The notes: generated from the letters alone by a model not told the origin. DNA of 64,000 nt from Guadua angustifolia (GCA_036346375.1 CM070520.1:51726198-51790197); one strand, 5' to 3'; counted from the stretch's first letter, positions 35,021 through 47,093 are shown. A program made the numbers and translations.

Positions 35021-38000
35021 ATGGCGTCTGCTGCTCTCCTCAAATCGTCCTTCCTTCCCAAGAAGCCTGAATGGGGTGCCACTCGCCAGGTTGCCAGTCC
35101 CAAGCCAGTGACCGTCTCCATGGTTGTCCGCGCCAGCGCATACGCTGATGAGCTTGTCAAAACTGCGGTATGCTTTCTGAGCACCGCCAGTATAATTCAA
35201 CACTCCTAAGTTTTTACCGTGCATATGCATATATTAGTTTTGTGGGCAATAACTTCTAGTATTTTCTTTACAGTTTGCACCAGTTGCAAATGAAGAACTA
35301 GATGTAATGTCAATATAGATATAATCATATAAGTATTGTATCACCAATAAGTCAAATAGATCCTTGTAGGATGATCAATCATATGTTTTGTTCATTCAGA
35401 ATTTCATGAGCATAAGTTTGATGATACATCAGAGAAATTCTAAATGAAGGCAAAGCATTTGGCTATTTTGATCCAATATGATTGGGTTCAAATCTACATC
35501 ATTGCCACCCACAATTCCATATTGCAGCGCAGTAACTTCTACAATCTTCTTCTACAGCACTGAAAGCAAGATAGATATTATTGCTGAAGTAAAAAAAAAA
35601 TATGGAAAACTCAAAACATTCAGATGATACATTTTTAAGTAGAAATTTTCAGTTTACGAACAATTTTCAAACATTTTATATCTACCTTTCATGTGCATGG
35701 AAGTACTGAATAAAAACAATAAAATTGGAGAGGGTTTCATTAAAGACATGATACAGGTTTGCCACCAGTAGTTGTGATACGACAAGGCATGCACAACTTT
35801 GACAACTCAAAGCTTTTCAATGCATATTAGATATTTATCTGAATCCTTGTGTACTGCACTACTGCTTAAGTTCAGTTATCCATCCGAACAACTTCAGAGA
35901 GTTTTAATCCTAACAATCAACTTTAGAAAAGTAAAGATTTTCAACAATTTATGGTTCAGAAGATCACAAACTTGAATGTTCTTACTGCAGAAAACCATTG
36001 CATCTCCAGGAAGGGGTATCCTTGCCATGGATGAGTCGAACGCTACCTGTGGCAAGAGACTCGCGTCAATTGGCCTTGAGAACACTGAGGCCAACCGTCA
36101 GGCTTACCGGACCCTCCTTGTTAGTGCACCTGGCCTGGGACAGTACATCTCTGGTGCTATCCTCTTTGAGGAGACCCTTTACCAGTCAACTGTAGATGGC
36201 AAGAAGATTGTTGACATCCTTGTTAAGCAGGGAATAGTTCCGGTATCAAGGTCGACAAGGTAAGACCGTAAGAGATTCTTTGATTTCATTCCAAACTGTG
36301 ACATGATTTTTGTTGTCCTTTCCCTTATCAGAGATCGTATAAAAAACCAATTCTATGTTTGGAATTGATGCGATAAGTTCCAATGCAAATTACTGTGGAC
36401 CCAAAGCATCATTGAATTTTAGAATAAAGTCCAGTGCCATTGTAATCTTGAGACAGACCCAAATCACCTTGTGCTTCTATAGCTGCATAAGAACTAAAAG
36501 TTATAGTGAAACAGAACATCATATTTGTAAACTACAGAAGATACATGACATGATTCTTCATGTGGCAAACTATACATGACATGATTCTTAATATGGCAAA
36601 CTATGTAGCGATCAGGAATACGGATGAGCCTAGATTTATTTCAAGCTCAAAGACCATAACATTCTTCTAAATTGGTGCCCATTATCAGGGTCTTGTGCCA
36701 CTTGCTGGCTCTAACAACGAGTCATGGTGCCAAGGTCTTGACGGCCTTGCCTCACGTGAAGCAGCCTACTACCAGCAAGGCGCACGCTTCGCCAAGTGGT
36801 GAGAAATTTGCACTTACAAGGACAGTTACCTTCCATTATGTCATAGCTCCGTACCCCCATGTCTGACATGAAGCTCTCATGCAGGCGCACTGTTGTCAGC
36901 ATCCCTAACGGCCCATCTGAACTTGCCGTGAAGGAAGCTGCCTGGGGACTTGCCCGTTATGCTGCCATTTCTCAGGTATGCTCACCAATTTCGAATAGAC
37001 CAAACTCTTAGAGTAAAAGGACAAGGACACAAAAGTTCTAGTGATAGTAGAGACAAGATTATGAATCTAACCTTAACTACCACAGTAACAAAAGCAAACA
37101 ATGATGAGTAGTGCTTCTGTGCATCCCCTCTCAATGCATAGAAGCACCTCCCAACAAATGAAACACGGGGTGAAGAAATAATGCCATTAGTGTTAATATT
37201 AATAGTTTAGCTAAGGTTTTACCCTCTTTAGAGTAAATATTACAGTCCTAAACTTCTTAGAAGTTAGCATTGGAAGTTAGCATTGTTAGCTACTAATTTA
37301 TGACATATTGACATGCATGTTTGTAAACCTCTCGTTTCTTGATATACTAGGACAATGGACTGGTGCCAATTGTGGAGCCTGAAATCCTGCTTGATGGTGA
37401 GCACGGCATCGAAAGGACCTTTGAGGTGGCACAGAAAGTTTGGGCTGAAGTGTTCTACTATTTGGCGGAGAACAACGTCATGTTTGAGGGCATCCTCTTG
37501 AAGCCAAGCATGGTGACCCCTGGTGCTGAGTCCAAGGACAAGGCCACCCCTGAGCAAGTAGCTGACTACACTCTCAAGCTCCTCCACAGAAGGATCCCTC
37601 CAGCCGTCCCTGGCATCATGGTCTGTTCCTTTCTTAAGGATTTTCAGCAGTATGCTATAGAACAGTACCACAAATGGTTCAAAGTTGGAAACTTATTCAT
37701 GGATGCTTACATATTTTGTGCTGATATTGTCTCCTCGGTGAAAAACTGCAGTTCCTGTCTGGTGGGCAGTCTGAAGTGGAGGCTACACAGAACCTGAACG
37801 CCATGAACCAAGGACCCAACCCCTGGCATGTGTCTTTCTCTTACGCCAGGGCCCTCCAGAACACCTGCCTCAAGACATGGGGCGGCCGGGCCGAGAACGT
37901 GAAGGCGGCGCAGGACACGTTGCTCCTGCGCGCCAAGGCCAACTCCCTGGCGCAGCTCGGCAAGTACACCAGCGACGGTGAGGCTGCTGAGGCCAAGGAG

Positions 38001-38030
38001 GGCATGTTCGTCAAGAACTACAGCTATTAA
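35021..38030 (+). CDS. FBA: Plastid class I fructose-bisphosphate aldolase, with a 1-base frameshift
   Basis: Exons: 35021–35167, 35991–36259, 36689–36798, 36885–36975, 37351–37620, 37752–38030. With one base restored the product would be 388 aa, the family's usual length. Seen: a Ser/Ala/Lys-rich transit peptide (MASAALLKSSFLP…, ending near RASAYADEL), EPEILLDGEH with the two active-site Glu, and ILLKPSMV with the Schiff-base Lys (about residue 257). The C-terminal Tyr (NYSY) is conserved in the family. Known role: stromal cleavage and condensation of fructose-1,6- and sedoheptulose-1,7-bisphosphate in the Calvin cycle. Odd: exon 2 is 269 nt where 270 is expected. After IVP (residue 133) the family motif GIKVDK reads VSRSTR because GGG has become GG at 36241–36243. 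The shifted frame stops in exon 4. All splice sites are GT–AG; the exon 5 donor GTCTGT is weak. Confidence 0.93.
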
Positions 38031-39498
38031 GCTAAGAAGATACTACTAGTACCTTGAGGGCACTGTAGCCAGTGTGTCATTACAGGTTTAGATGAACAAA
38101 AAGTATACTGCATTTTACCGTAAGTAAAGAACTTGGAATGGTTACTGCTGTATTCACATGATTTCTAGCGCTTGTTACCTTGTTTACCCTACCTCTGTAC
38201 CAAAAATCTTCAGTAGACAAATCACAAATCTCTATGTGGCATGTGAATTTTGGTTACAACAAAGTTTTGTGCGACTTTGAATGTCAAAGATCAGCACTGC
38301 ATTGGTGAATGATTATGTTTTCTTTGAAAAAAATTAATTTGTTTTAGTGGTTAAGAATAAGGAAAACATATAGCCGGCCACAATGCCGGTGTCTGAATGA
38401 AATCTTGAATTAACATCCTCTAACAAGATTTTCTATAGCGTGGACAAAGAAGAAACCAAAGATATCCAATAAACTTGCGGTTCTTCAAAAGAAAGGACTT
38501 GCCCTGTGTTGTAACTGAAGCATCGATCGCACACCTTTCATAGTTTGCTCAATGTGAAAACTTGGCATTTGACAATACAGTATTTGCAGAACTCCAATTC
38601 AATATAGTCATGTAAACGAAAAATCAGCAACAGAATTGAATCCACATGATTAAGTCCAATCGCGTGTAACGTGTAAGAAATATCACAAAACAAACCATAA
38701 AAACTTCTTAAGCTATGTGGGTTATATAATAGAATCATGCGGTCTTCTGAAGTAATGTGATTATAATAACACGTCGCTGTTTCGAGTGGGCGAAAAAATG
38801 TGGGCTGAGCCAGTTATTTATTGCACAAAAATAAAAATCTTTTCTTATTTTTAAAACTATTCCCCTTTACAGTATCCTTAGAAAATTCTCTTTGTCAATT
38901 CTCCTTTTGAAGACAAGAACAAAACCAAATATTTTACTGCAATTAAGACAAATTCTTAAAAGCTTTTCCTGTAGTCTCTTTAGCATATGCATTTCGCGCA
39001 GGATCCGTGCATGACGTGCGATCCCCTCAGTATATGCATGCGATTCTCAAAAACACTATCGTCTTTACTAGGACTGTAATGTCCAAGCTTGAACCTCAGG
39101 ACTCAAAACTCTTAAATTTTGCAGGCAAATCCAGACATTGGTCATGTTGATAAGTTAATTTCATAACAAATGCTTGAAATCTAGACTATTAATACCACTT
39201 GCATGACCAAAACTTAGGGACTGTTTTGGAGAGTTGTTGCTTTTCTAAAAAGCTGTTTTTTTTTTTTACTATCTAAGCTAAAAAATGGCTATAGTTTATT
39301 ATAAACAACCGTTTAATAAATAGCTAATTTTCCTTAGCAAAAAGTTGTAAAAGCAGGTTCAATCTAGTTTTTGGTTTTTGTTAGTTATATATAGTTTTTG
39401 GCTTATGTCGAAAGCCATTTAAAAGCTGAGCTGTCTAAGGAGGTTTACTGACTTTTCACAAACTGTAGCTGGTTTTAAGCCCCAAAAAAAAGAGGGCC
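38031..39498. other. Aldolase 3' UTR and intergenic sequence
   Basis: The 3' UTR probably ends within 200–300 bp of the stop. The rest is AT-rich. A stretch at about 39215–39490 has TTTTTGGCTTATG/AAAGCTG phrases like those of decayed MITEs, but without clear ends. Confidence 0.45.
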
Positions 39499-41091
39499 TT
39501 AGGGCCTGTTTGGTTCCCGGCCTAAGCGAGCCATAACTGAAGTTAGGCATGCCTCACGAGGTTAGGTAGTTGTTTGGTTCTTTACCCAGCTCAGGCTCGC
39601 CAAACACCTTAGGCGCGGCGCGGAATGCTTGCCAGCAATTTTTCTCGCCAAAAGTGAGGCGGTCAAAACGAGCGCCGCACTTGCCTCAGTCGCCACAAAG
39701 TGCCGGACCTCGGGTCATTTCGTAGTGTCCCCTTCGAATCTAGGGTTAGCACCGAATTGAGAGGAGATCGGGGAGGCGGGGCGGCGCAAGGGCGGCAGCG
39801 GCGGTGGCCCACGCAAGGCGGCACCGGCAGTAGGCCAGACAGGATCGAAGCCCCGAACGCTACAATCCCACCTCCTCCGTCAATCTTTGCTGCTATCGGT
39901 TTTTCTCTTGGGGATCGAACGGAGAGGTGTTGTACAGGTAATAACATTTGGGGTGAGGCTTCCATCTTCAGAATGTTGATCTTCTGGTAGATCCTGCTTG
40001 TGCTCATACAATGCCTTACGAGGCCATATGAAGTCTCCCCTTCTCATCCATATTTTTGCATACTTGAGAAGTCTTTTCGTTCCAACTAGTTGTAGATGCA
40101 GTTAAGGAGCTGAAGGAGGCTGAGAAAGTGCGTACTTGGTTCTGATTTGTTATTTGGTACTGTGCTGGTCGTGTTCTTGAGCGATTGTGTGTGTCAGGTA
40201 AGTGCCAGGAACACATGGGTTGGTCGTTTTGGTTCGGATTGGACTTAGGAAGATCTATTCTTGTGCAGAGTATATTTCGCGCAGACTCCTATTTAGGATG
40301 GGGGTGTATTTGTACAGGTTATGAATTGTTCGATGCGTCCACAAATGGCTGTTTTTATTACTTATTTTGAGATTGCCCAATGCGATTGGTGAGAAGTAGA
40401 GAAGATGATGTTTTTTTGCTTTATCCTTTCGGTATCTGTATTAAGCTGCTGCGTATGAAAACAGAAGCACAGGGAGGGAGTTGATTTCCTGGCTTTTGGA
40501 TAAATTGGGACAGTTTGTTCTTGTCAGTTTCACAGTGTTGGATAGATTAATGGCATTGGCGATGGAGACCTTGCTGGCATGGCTATCCATGTTGCGTGGT
40601 CTGGTACTGTTCTGGGTGCTTGTTCAGGGAAATATGACAAATGATGTTAGATGAACTTGAACAGGACTTTTACATGAACTTGCAGACGTCTTTTACAATG
40701 AGGCTTACTCTGGTGGGTGCTTGTCGTATGTATACATTTTCTTTCCCATTTCTTTCATGTCAGTCAGAACGTAGATGAACTTGGACAGGTCTTTTAGATT
40801 GAGACTTACTGTGTGTTAGCTTGCAATGGGTGCGCGCTTCAACATGCCATTAATATGTAATATCTGGTTTCCATTAAGCAGTTACAAATATTTGCATCCC
40901 CATGACATTGATTCCTCTGTATATCATGTAGGGAATTCTCGAAAAGGTCTTCCCCCCAGTGGATTTGCAAGGAATCCTTGAAGAAAGCATCGGTGAGGAA
41001 CCCTAATCTAATGATCTTTCCGTAGTAAAGTTTGCAGTGGTGTGCATGGCTTGGCTCTGATATGATTATGCATTTTTTTATGTGTGTATAG

Positions 41092-41980
41092 ATGGGTGCA
41101 AAGAAACAATACATTCAGTACTATAATAGCTATTGTAATTACTTGCGGATGAGAAGGGCTATTATCAACATTGCAATATGCGTTGCTCTATCTTGGTATA
41201 AACTTCAGTTAATTAGATCTGAGAAGAGACGTGTCACCTATGGTCCTATGTTGCCGAGAGACGTGCAGAGAGCTACACGTTTGAACCGTTTGTACAATGG
41301 CACTGAAGCTCACTGCCTTAGTGAGTTGCGCATGCGGAAATTTGTTTTCCATAGGTTGTGCTCTCATCTAAGAAATCGTGATGCTCTTGACACACTCAAT
41401 GTCAGTATTGAAGAACAAGTTGCGATGTTCATGCATGTTGTTGGTCATAGATGGACTAATAGAACAACTGGTTTTGAGTTTAACCGCTCTGGGGAGACAG
41501 TCCATAGGTACTTCCATGCTGTCTTAGATGCTCTATGTATTATGTCGCGTGACCTCATTGTCTTGAGAACCACGGAGACACATTCGAAGATAACAACTAG
41601 TCCAGGCAGATTTCACCCATACTTCGAGGTAACATGACACCATAATATGCTAATGGCAATATATCCTTACGTGAATCTAAAAGAGAACTAACCGTATGCC
41701 ATGTCTTCTTTCATAGAAATGCGTAGGAGCTTTGGATGGTACGCACATTCCAGCAATGGTTCCTATGCAAATGCAGGATAGGTTTAGGGGTAGGAAACTC
41801 TATCCGACACAAAATGTGCTAGCTGCTGTCGACTTTGACCTAAGGTTTACATATGTCTTAGCTGGATGGGAAGGATCAGCCCATGATTCCTACGTGCTCC
41901 AAGATGCACTATCCCGACCAAACCCTGAGTATGATGAGGATATGCATGGATGCATCGTCTTGCATGCTTCCAAACCCTGA
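41092..41980 (+). pseudogene. PIF/Harbinger transposase, C-terminally truncated
   Basis: Exons 41092–41628 and 41717–41980 are joined by a GT–AG intron and give 266 aa; intact plant relatives are roughly 400 aa. Seen: the N-terminal helical region (LPRDVQRATRLNRLYNGTE, then CLSELRMRKFVFHRL), then GALDGTHI with the first catalytic Asp and GSAHDSYVL with the second (DDE_Tnp_4 fold). The third acidic residue and everything after are missing. The frame runs into sequence from the partner ORF (PEYDEDMHG) and ends by frameshift at a local duplication. The start ATG directly follows an AG, so an upstream non-coding exon is possible. Confidence 0.88.
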
Positions 41981-42021
41981 GTATGATGAGGATATGCATG
42001 GATACGATGATATGTCCTCAC
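41918..42021 (+). repeat. 52-bp tandem duplication at the transposase/Myb junction
   Basis: A 34-bp block beginning CCAAACCCTGAGTATGATGA occurs at 41918–41951 and again at 41970–42003, offset 52 bp. Because 52 is not a multiple of three, the duplication shifts the frame between the transposase and the downstream coding region. Confidence 0.9.
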
Positions 42022-42491
42022 ATGCTGAATTTGTGGATTGTGCAGCTGATGACTCAGACACGTTGCCTTCTCCACTGGGTGCTGCAACTAGCAATTCAGC
42101 AGGTGTGCAGAATACCTCACCAGGAGTACAAAATGACTCACCAGATTCTGGCGTGAAGCGAAAGAGGCTCGGGAAGTCACCGGCTAAGAGGCAACCGAAG
42201 CCAAAGAGCCGCATGTCCAAGACAGCCGACGATATCAGCGAAACTTTGAAGGCACTGCAGGAGTCCCTGGTAAGAACAGCACCTCCACCACCCCCACAGA
42301 TTACTAACCCACATGCTCCATTGTGGGAGAGGATTGAAGCCATGACAATTGCAACGGAGGACAAGCTTATGGTAGGTATGCACCTCTCACGCAATGAGAA
42401 TAAAGGATTGCGTGGTTTCTTATGTAGTGCAAGTGACAAGACCTTAGACACCTGGGTGTACAAATTCTTGACTTCTGACGGTAAGATGTAA
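41982..42491 (+). pseudogene. C-terminal part of the PIF/Harbinger Myb-like partner protein
   Basis: The frame reads PEYDEDMHGYDDMSSHAEFV, a Ser/Gly linker, a basic stretch (KRKRLGKSPAKRQPKPKSRM), a helix KTADDISETLKALQESLV, a proline run, and the conserved tail GLRGFLCSASDKTLDTWVY. This is the familiar C-terminus of the Myb/SANT-like protein that partners plant PIF/Harbinger transposases in DNA binding and nuclear import. Its N-terminal Myb domain is missing, so it is a fragment. Confidence 0.8.
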
Positions 42492-43224
42492 GACATGCGA
42501 TGTCATGACCTTTTGGGGGTGGTAGGTGATGATGCTCAACTGACCTTTTGGGTGCGGGAAGTCTATGTTTTGGCCTTTTTGGGTGCATGTGGCCTATGTG
42601 TACCGGTTGATGTAAGGACTTGTAATGGACCTTTATGTAATGGACTTGTCCTATGTGTAATATGTTAGGACTAGTATGAGCTAATTTTAATATCTGCTTA
42701 TATTTTGGACATCCGGTTGCTTGAATGTTGAGAAAGTGACTGTAACTGAACTTAGAGCCCACAGGTGGCATACTGCTGTCAAAAGGTTCGGAATTTATAA
42801 CCATATCAGAGCCATGCCATGCACACCATTGCAAACTGGAATGGTGTGAACATAATTACATTACGGGTCCTCACCGATGATTTCTTCAGTTTTGCAGGTG
42901 GCTGCCGGGCTGGTGTTTGACCTGCTGCTTTCGATTGTGTCGAGCTCACCACCGCACAGGTAAGTGATTTCGTTGTGCCAAAGCTCCAGTCTTTTCTTTC
43001 ATCACTGTGAGTATATTCTTTTCATATCACATGAGTCTGAGTTAGCTAATTTTAATAGAATTCTTTCTCTTCAGCTTTGTTAGCACAATCATTGCCTTGT
43101 TCCAGAAATTATCATTACATACCACTCTCATTATCTACATTTATCACTATGTGATTTGCCATATTTGAAGGCTTCTTGTCAACTTCCACCTTGCAATCTT
43201 AGCGTTCTATTTACTTGCATATAG

Positions 43225-43581
43225 ATGGATAAAGGTTCAAAGAAAGTTACTGAAGTGCATGCTTGGACAATTCGTCGCATAGAGGAAATCGCAAGTGATA
43301 TGAAGAACTTAGTGAATGAACATTTTTCTCCTTGCTCTTGCCAAAGCGCGACTGAACTGAACCTCGTGTTACTTGCGATCGAACACACCGCTAACCGCCT
43401 TGATGACCTTGCCATACAAGCAGAAGACTTGGTCGGAACAGACCGTGTCGATCCACAAGATGAAGAAGAAGACGATAGCATATCTGAGCGATTCTTGCCT
43501 CACGACTACGAGAGCGATGATTCGGGTAAACGTGAAGATCATCAATTTAAGGAGGATGAAAGTATAGAGTCTAGTGGGTAA
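43225..43581 (+). CDS. Unidentified small frame inside the PIF/Harbinger element
   Basis: 118 codons from an ATG that directly follows a CATATAG acceptor-like site. The N-terminal part is predicted helical (VHAWTIRRIEEIASDMKNLV) with a Cys pair (PCSCQS). The C-terminal third is very acidic (DEEEDDSISE). I do not recognise the family. It may be captured host sequence or part of the element; expression is unknown. Confidence 0.4.
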   Translation: MDKGSKKVTEVHAWTIRRIEEIASDMKNLVNEHFSPCSCQSATELNLVLLAIEHTANRLDDLAIQAEDLVGTDRVDPQDEEEDDSISERFLPHDYESDDSGKREDHQFKEDESIESSG

Positions 43582-44116
43582 TGGTATTCGTGTTATGGTT
43601 ATGTAATTGACGTCTGCTTCAGCCCTAGTTATGATGCATGCACTAATGTGTGGAACCTTTCGTGCTACTAATTTGTGGAACCTTTTGTGTGTACTGTTAA
43701 TTATTTTAAGTGGCTATCTAAGTGACAAGGTCTCTTTAGTTTGCTGCAGCATTTCAGCAATTCGGGTTCGTAGTACTGCCATCGCATGTTGGATATATAT
43801 TTGTTTTGCATATACCACTCGAGTGTACCAACATGTCTTGTGAATCTCTGGGTAGTGTGATTTGAAGATGAAGGTAAGGTTGGGCTTCAGTGATCACCTG
43901 GTGGAAAGCTGCGGTTTGCATGCTCTGTCTGGTTTGTTGCCAAATATATGTTATTGAAAACTGAATTCTGTCACATGGTAATGCTTTTTCAGGTGACAAC
44001 AACTCAAGTTCAAAGAGCCATCGCTTCCTGACCGCAATCCTCACCTAGTATGGTCCTTACCTGTTTGGTTATTCATTTGTTTTGAGCAGCTGTAATGTTT
44101 CTTTATCCGTTTGAAG

Positions 44117-45040
44117 GCATATGTATAGCATGTAGAGATCACTGAGCTCAAACTTGCACAACTATAGCAGGAGGTCCACAAAGCTCACCGGCAGGTAAAA
44201 CTTTTTTGGCTGATTGTTGGGTCATCATATTTGGTTCGAAAGAGTTCTACCTTGCTGTTATTCAGACTCTTGTTGGATATGTAATTGTAGGGAACCTTCC
44301 TTTGTAGCTCTGGAGACCAAATGGATGCCATGAGTGCAAATGGTGTGTTTCAATGGTAAACACTACACAGCTTAAGTATGGTGCTTTCATTTACTAGTTT
44401 TCATGCAAAATAGTGTTTCTTTCTTGGGATTGCTACCAAGGTTGTTTTTTTGCCTGAATATTTATGGATGATCTTTTGTTCGTGTGGAAATGCTTCAATT
44501 TGTAACATAGTTCGGATGTATTTCTAAAAGGAACCCTGTGTCTATGTTAAATTCTATACTCGACAATATAGTGCTTTCAGTGCCATTTTGCTACTTGTAT
44601 GATTCGGCTCCTCTAAGGTAAATATATGAGAAGAAAAAGCATTGGCAGGACATCGGCATAAACATGTATGGATCAGGTAGGAGGAAACTTTAAAGTAGTT
44701 GGTTCCATCAAAAGCACATCATGTATTGCAACAGCTCTCCTGCTTTCTTAAATTGCTAACGTGATTCAGCTTTCGAAATCATTGCATGTTGTACGTCTTT
44801 CTTTTATGAGAAGCTATCTTGACAAATGTTTGGTCTTGTTTCTGAAATTACAGCTGCTACCGAATCACCTTGAGCCTCTAACCGAGCAGCAGTTGCTGGG
44901 ATTAACCAATCTCCAGCAATCTTCCCAACTAGCAGAGGATGCACTGTTACAAGGGATGGAGGCATTGCAGCAATCCTTGGCAGACACTTTGGCTGGATCT
45001 CTTGGTCCATCAAGTTCTTCAGGGAATGTGGCAAACTACA
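44117..45040 (+). pseudogene. Captured TGA-type bZIP transcription factor exons
   Basis: Three exon-like pieces match consecutive parts of plant TGA factors. Piece one (44117–44194): an AYV start, then ITELKLAQL, a stop, and QEVHKAHRQ, matching the leucine-zipper segment. Piece two (44308 to about 44357): SGDQMDAMSANG, the next exon start. Piece three (44854–45040): LLPNHLEPLTEQQLLGLTNL, then QQSSQLAEDALLQGMEALQQ and SSSGNVANY, the centre of the DOG1/TGA domain. Exon–intron order is kept, with AG before and GT after pieces. The basic DNA-binding region, the FDxEYxRWLEE exon and the C-terminus are missing, and a stop interrupts the zipper. Functional TGA factors bind TGACG sites and NPR1-type coactivators; this copy cannot. 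Confidence 0.82.
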
Positions 45041-45710
45041 GGCCCTCAGACATATGAGTATTTCCATGATGTGAAATGACTATACATAACTAGAAACGGA
45101 TCCAGATATGCTGGCTATATGTTGGATACTCATGTGTGACCTCTTATTGTAACTGAATGAAGTGAACATATAACCAATTATCGTTTATGTTTTATCAATA
45201 CAACAACTGCATATGGCAAGGATATGCATTTACGGAACATACAAATTAAGCCATACAGTGAGGTATAGACTGTTTATGTTTTATAGTTAACTGAGTTGTG
45301 GTAAGGCGCGCTACGTAAAGCAGCATGAATGCAAATTTTCTTAACCACTATCATCGGTTCAAGCTGTGATGAAGGAGCTGAACTTATGGTTAGGTTTTTT
45401 AATTTGCAACCGATGGCATTCAACCAGGTTTGTGTAAAAAATGTTGAATGGATCAGGAAAAACCTGATTGTAGTTGAGAAATACTTTGTGTGGCATCCAT
45501 CCAAACGTCTGCCATAATTTGTTAGCCATGCCTAAGCCAACTCATGGCCACAATCCAAACGCGTGCCACAAATTCTTAGACCTGCCTACCGCTAGGCTAG
45601 GCAGCGAACCAAACACCAGCTAACATCAGTCAACTTTGGCTTGCCACACCTGTGGCAACCTACTAACCTTAGGCGTGGCTCGCTTAGGCAGGGAACCAAA
45701 CAGGCCCTTA

Positions 45711-46541
45711 GTCTCTTACTCCCCTTGATCCTTTATGCTAAACGAACTCAAGACAGGCAGACGCCCCCTTCCAAGCTGCATCTGTTTGGAACTTCAAGCA
45801 GATATACTATGTTCGAAGCATGCACAATGTATTTTTCTGATCACTGTATGGTGCGAAAGACTAGTCGCATTTGCCCAGATCTGGGCAAAAGAATCTAGAT
45901 AGAATTCGTATTTGTATTCCAATAGCAAATACAAATGTCACTTGGTTTACCAGATTCGCTAACATCCGTATCCGAAGTGGCATCTGTGCGCAGGATTTGG
46001 CTGCAACAGGATCAACAGCCAGAATCAAAATGGGAATGAGATCCGCCTCTGCGTTAGCGTGGGAAAGGCAGGGGCCGACAGGAACCATCGGATCAACCAA
46101 CTGAAGCAGCAGAAGTCTCTGACAAAGAAAATGCTAGCACTTGAAGTCCACGAAGCACGGAAGCAGGAGGTGACGGCGTTGAGCCAGCTAGCTAGCAGCA
46201 GATGAGTGGAACGCCTATGCATTAAGGAATGTAATGGCGCAATAACAACGCCTATGTTCCATCGGAGCTTCGCCACTAGACGTGTGCAGTAATAGAGACA
46301 ACTGCTATCTATATATTCCTCCATATCATCTACAAATAACTTCTACAATAAATAACATCTTAAGGTTGTCTCTATGAGATCTTATAATCTTTTAATTAGC
46401 ATGAAAAGGTGTTATTGTAGACAATAACTTATATAATAGTGTTTTATACTATCTATATAATCGTTTTTCACAAAGAAATAGCTATGCTCGCTCTTCTCTA
46501 TATCAGTAAAAATTTTACATTGCAAAACATATAGACAACTG
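45711..46541. other. Intergenic sequence, nothing certain
   Basis: An open stretch at 45870–46205 has no recognised domain. The rest is AT-rich. Confidence 0.4.
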
Positions 46542-47005
46542 CAGCGCCGGCCCTGGAGGGGGGCGAGAGGGGCCGCCGCTCCGGGCCCCTCAAACTATAG
46601 GGCCCCACCTCTGTACATGTACTAGTATTAGTATATTGTATATATAACGATATATCTTGTAATATTGTAATATGTACTTCTTGCTTTACATTGCTTGATA
46701 TGAATAATTTTTTGGATACACCTTGAGTGTTTATTGGTAACACTTATATATATGGGAAGAACTAGCGCTCGGACATCCGACCTTTATTCATTTCATCGGA
46801 CGCCTCTTGCAATTTTTTTCAACACTTGAAATATTTTTTCTCGACTCGTGCAACATTTTTTCAACGCTTGCAACATCCGTTTACTGTGCCGCAATTCACT
46901 GTTTGTTGAAGAAAAATGTTATGCGATAACAAAAATGTTACATACGTGAAAAAAATGTTGCAGTGCGTCCGAAAAATTCAGACATCCGAACTGTAGCAAT
47001 TTCGT

Positions 47006-47036
<31 letters not shown>

Positions 47037-47093
47037 GAAGGACCCGTATTTTAAATTTCGTTCCGGGCCCCTAAAATCTCAGGACCGCCATTG
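46542..47093. mobile_element. Candidate hAT-like MITE
   Basis: The left end CAGCGCCGGCCCTG and inverted right end CAATGGCGGTCCTG are similar. GGGCCCC-rich subterminal blocks occur on both sides, and the flanks GACAACTG and GACAAGCT are close 8-mers. The middle contains a second inverted-repeat structure (GGACATCCGAC near 46778, CAGACATCCGAAC near 46980). Confidence 0.45.
47008..47032. repeat. ATT microsatellite
   Basis: About eight ATT repeats in a row, likely to vary in length between individuals. Confidence 0.9.

Larger units (their letters stand above)
39502..45707 (+). mobile_element. Complete PIF/Harbinger DNA transposon with captured gene pieces
   Basis: The terminal repeats match over 31 bp with one mismatch: GGGCCTGTTTGGTTCCC, one variable base, then GCCTAAGCGAGCC. 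The 3-bp duplication TTA flanks it (39499–39501 and 45708–45710), as expected for the family. The 6206-bp interior has a GC-rich leader, a truncated DDE transposase (41092), the tail of the Myb-like partner protein (to 42491), an unidentified frame (43225) and exons of a TGA bZIP gene (44117–45040). It is non-autonomous because the transposase lacks its third catalytic residue. The well-preserved ends suggest it could still be mobilised in trans, which is inference. Confidence 0.92.
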
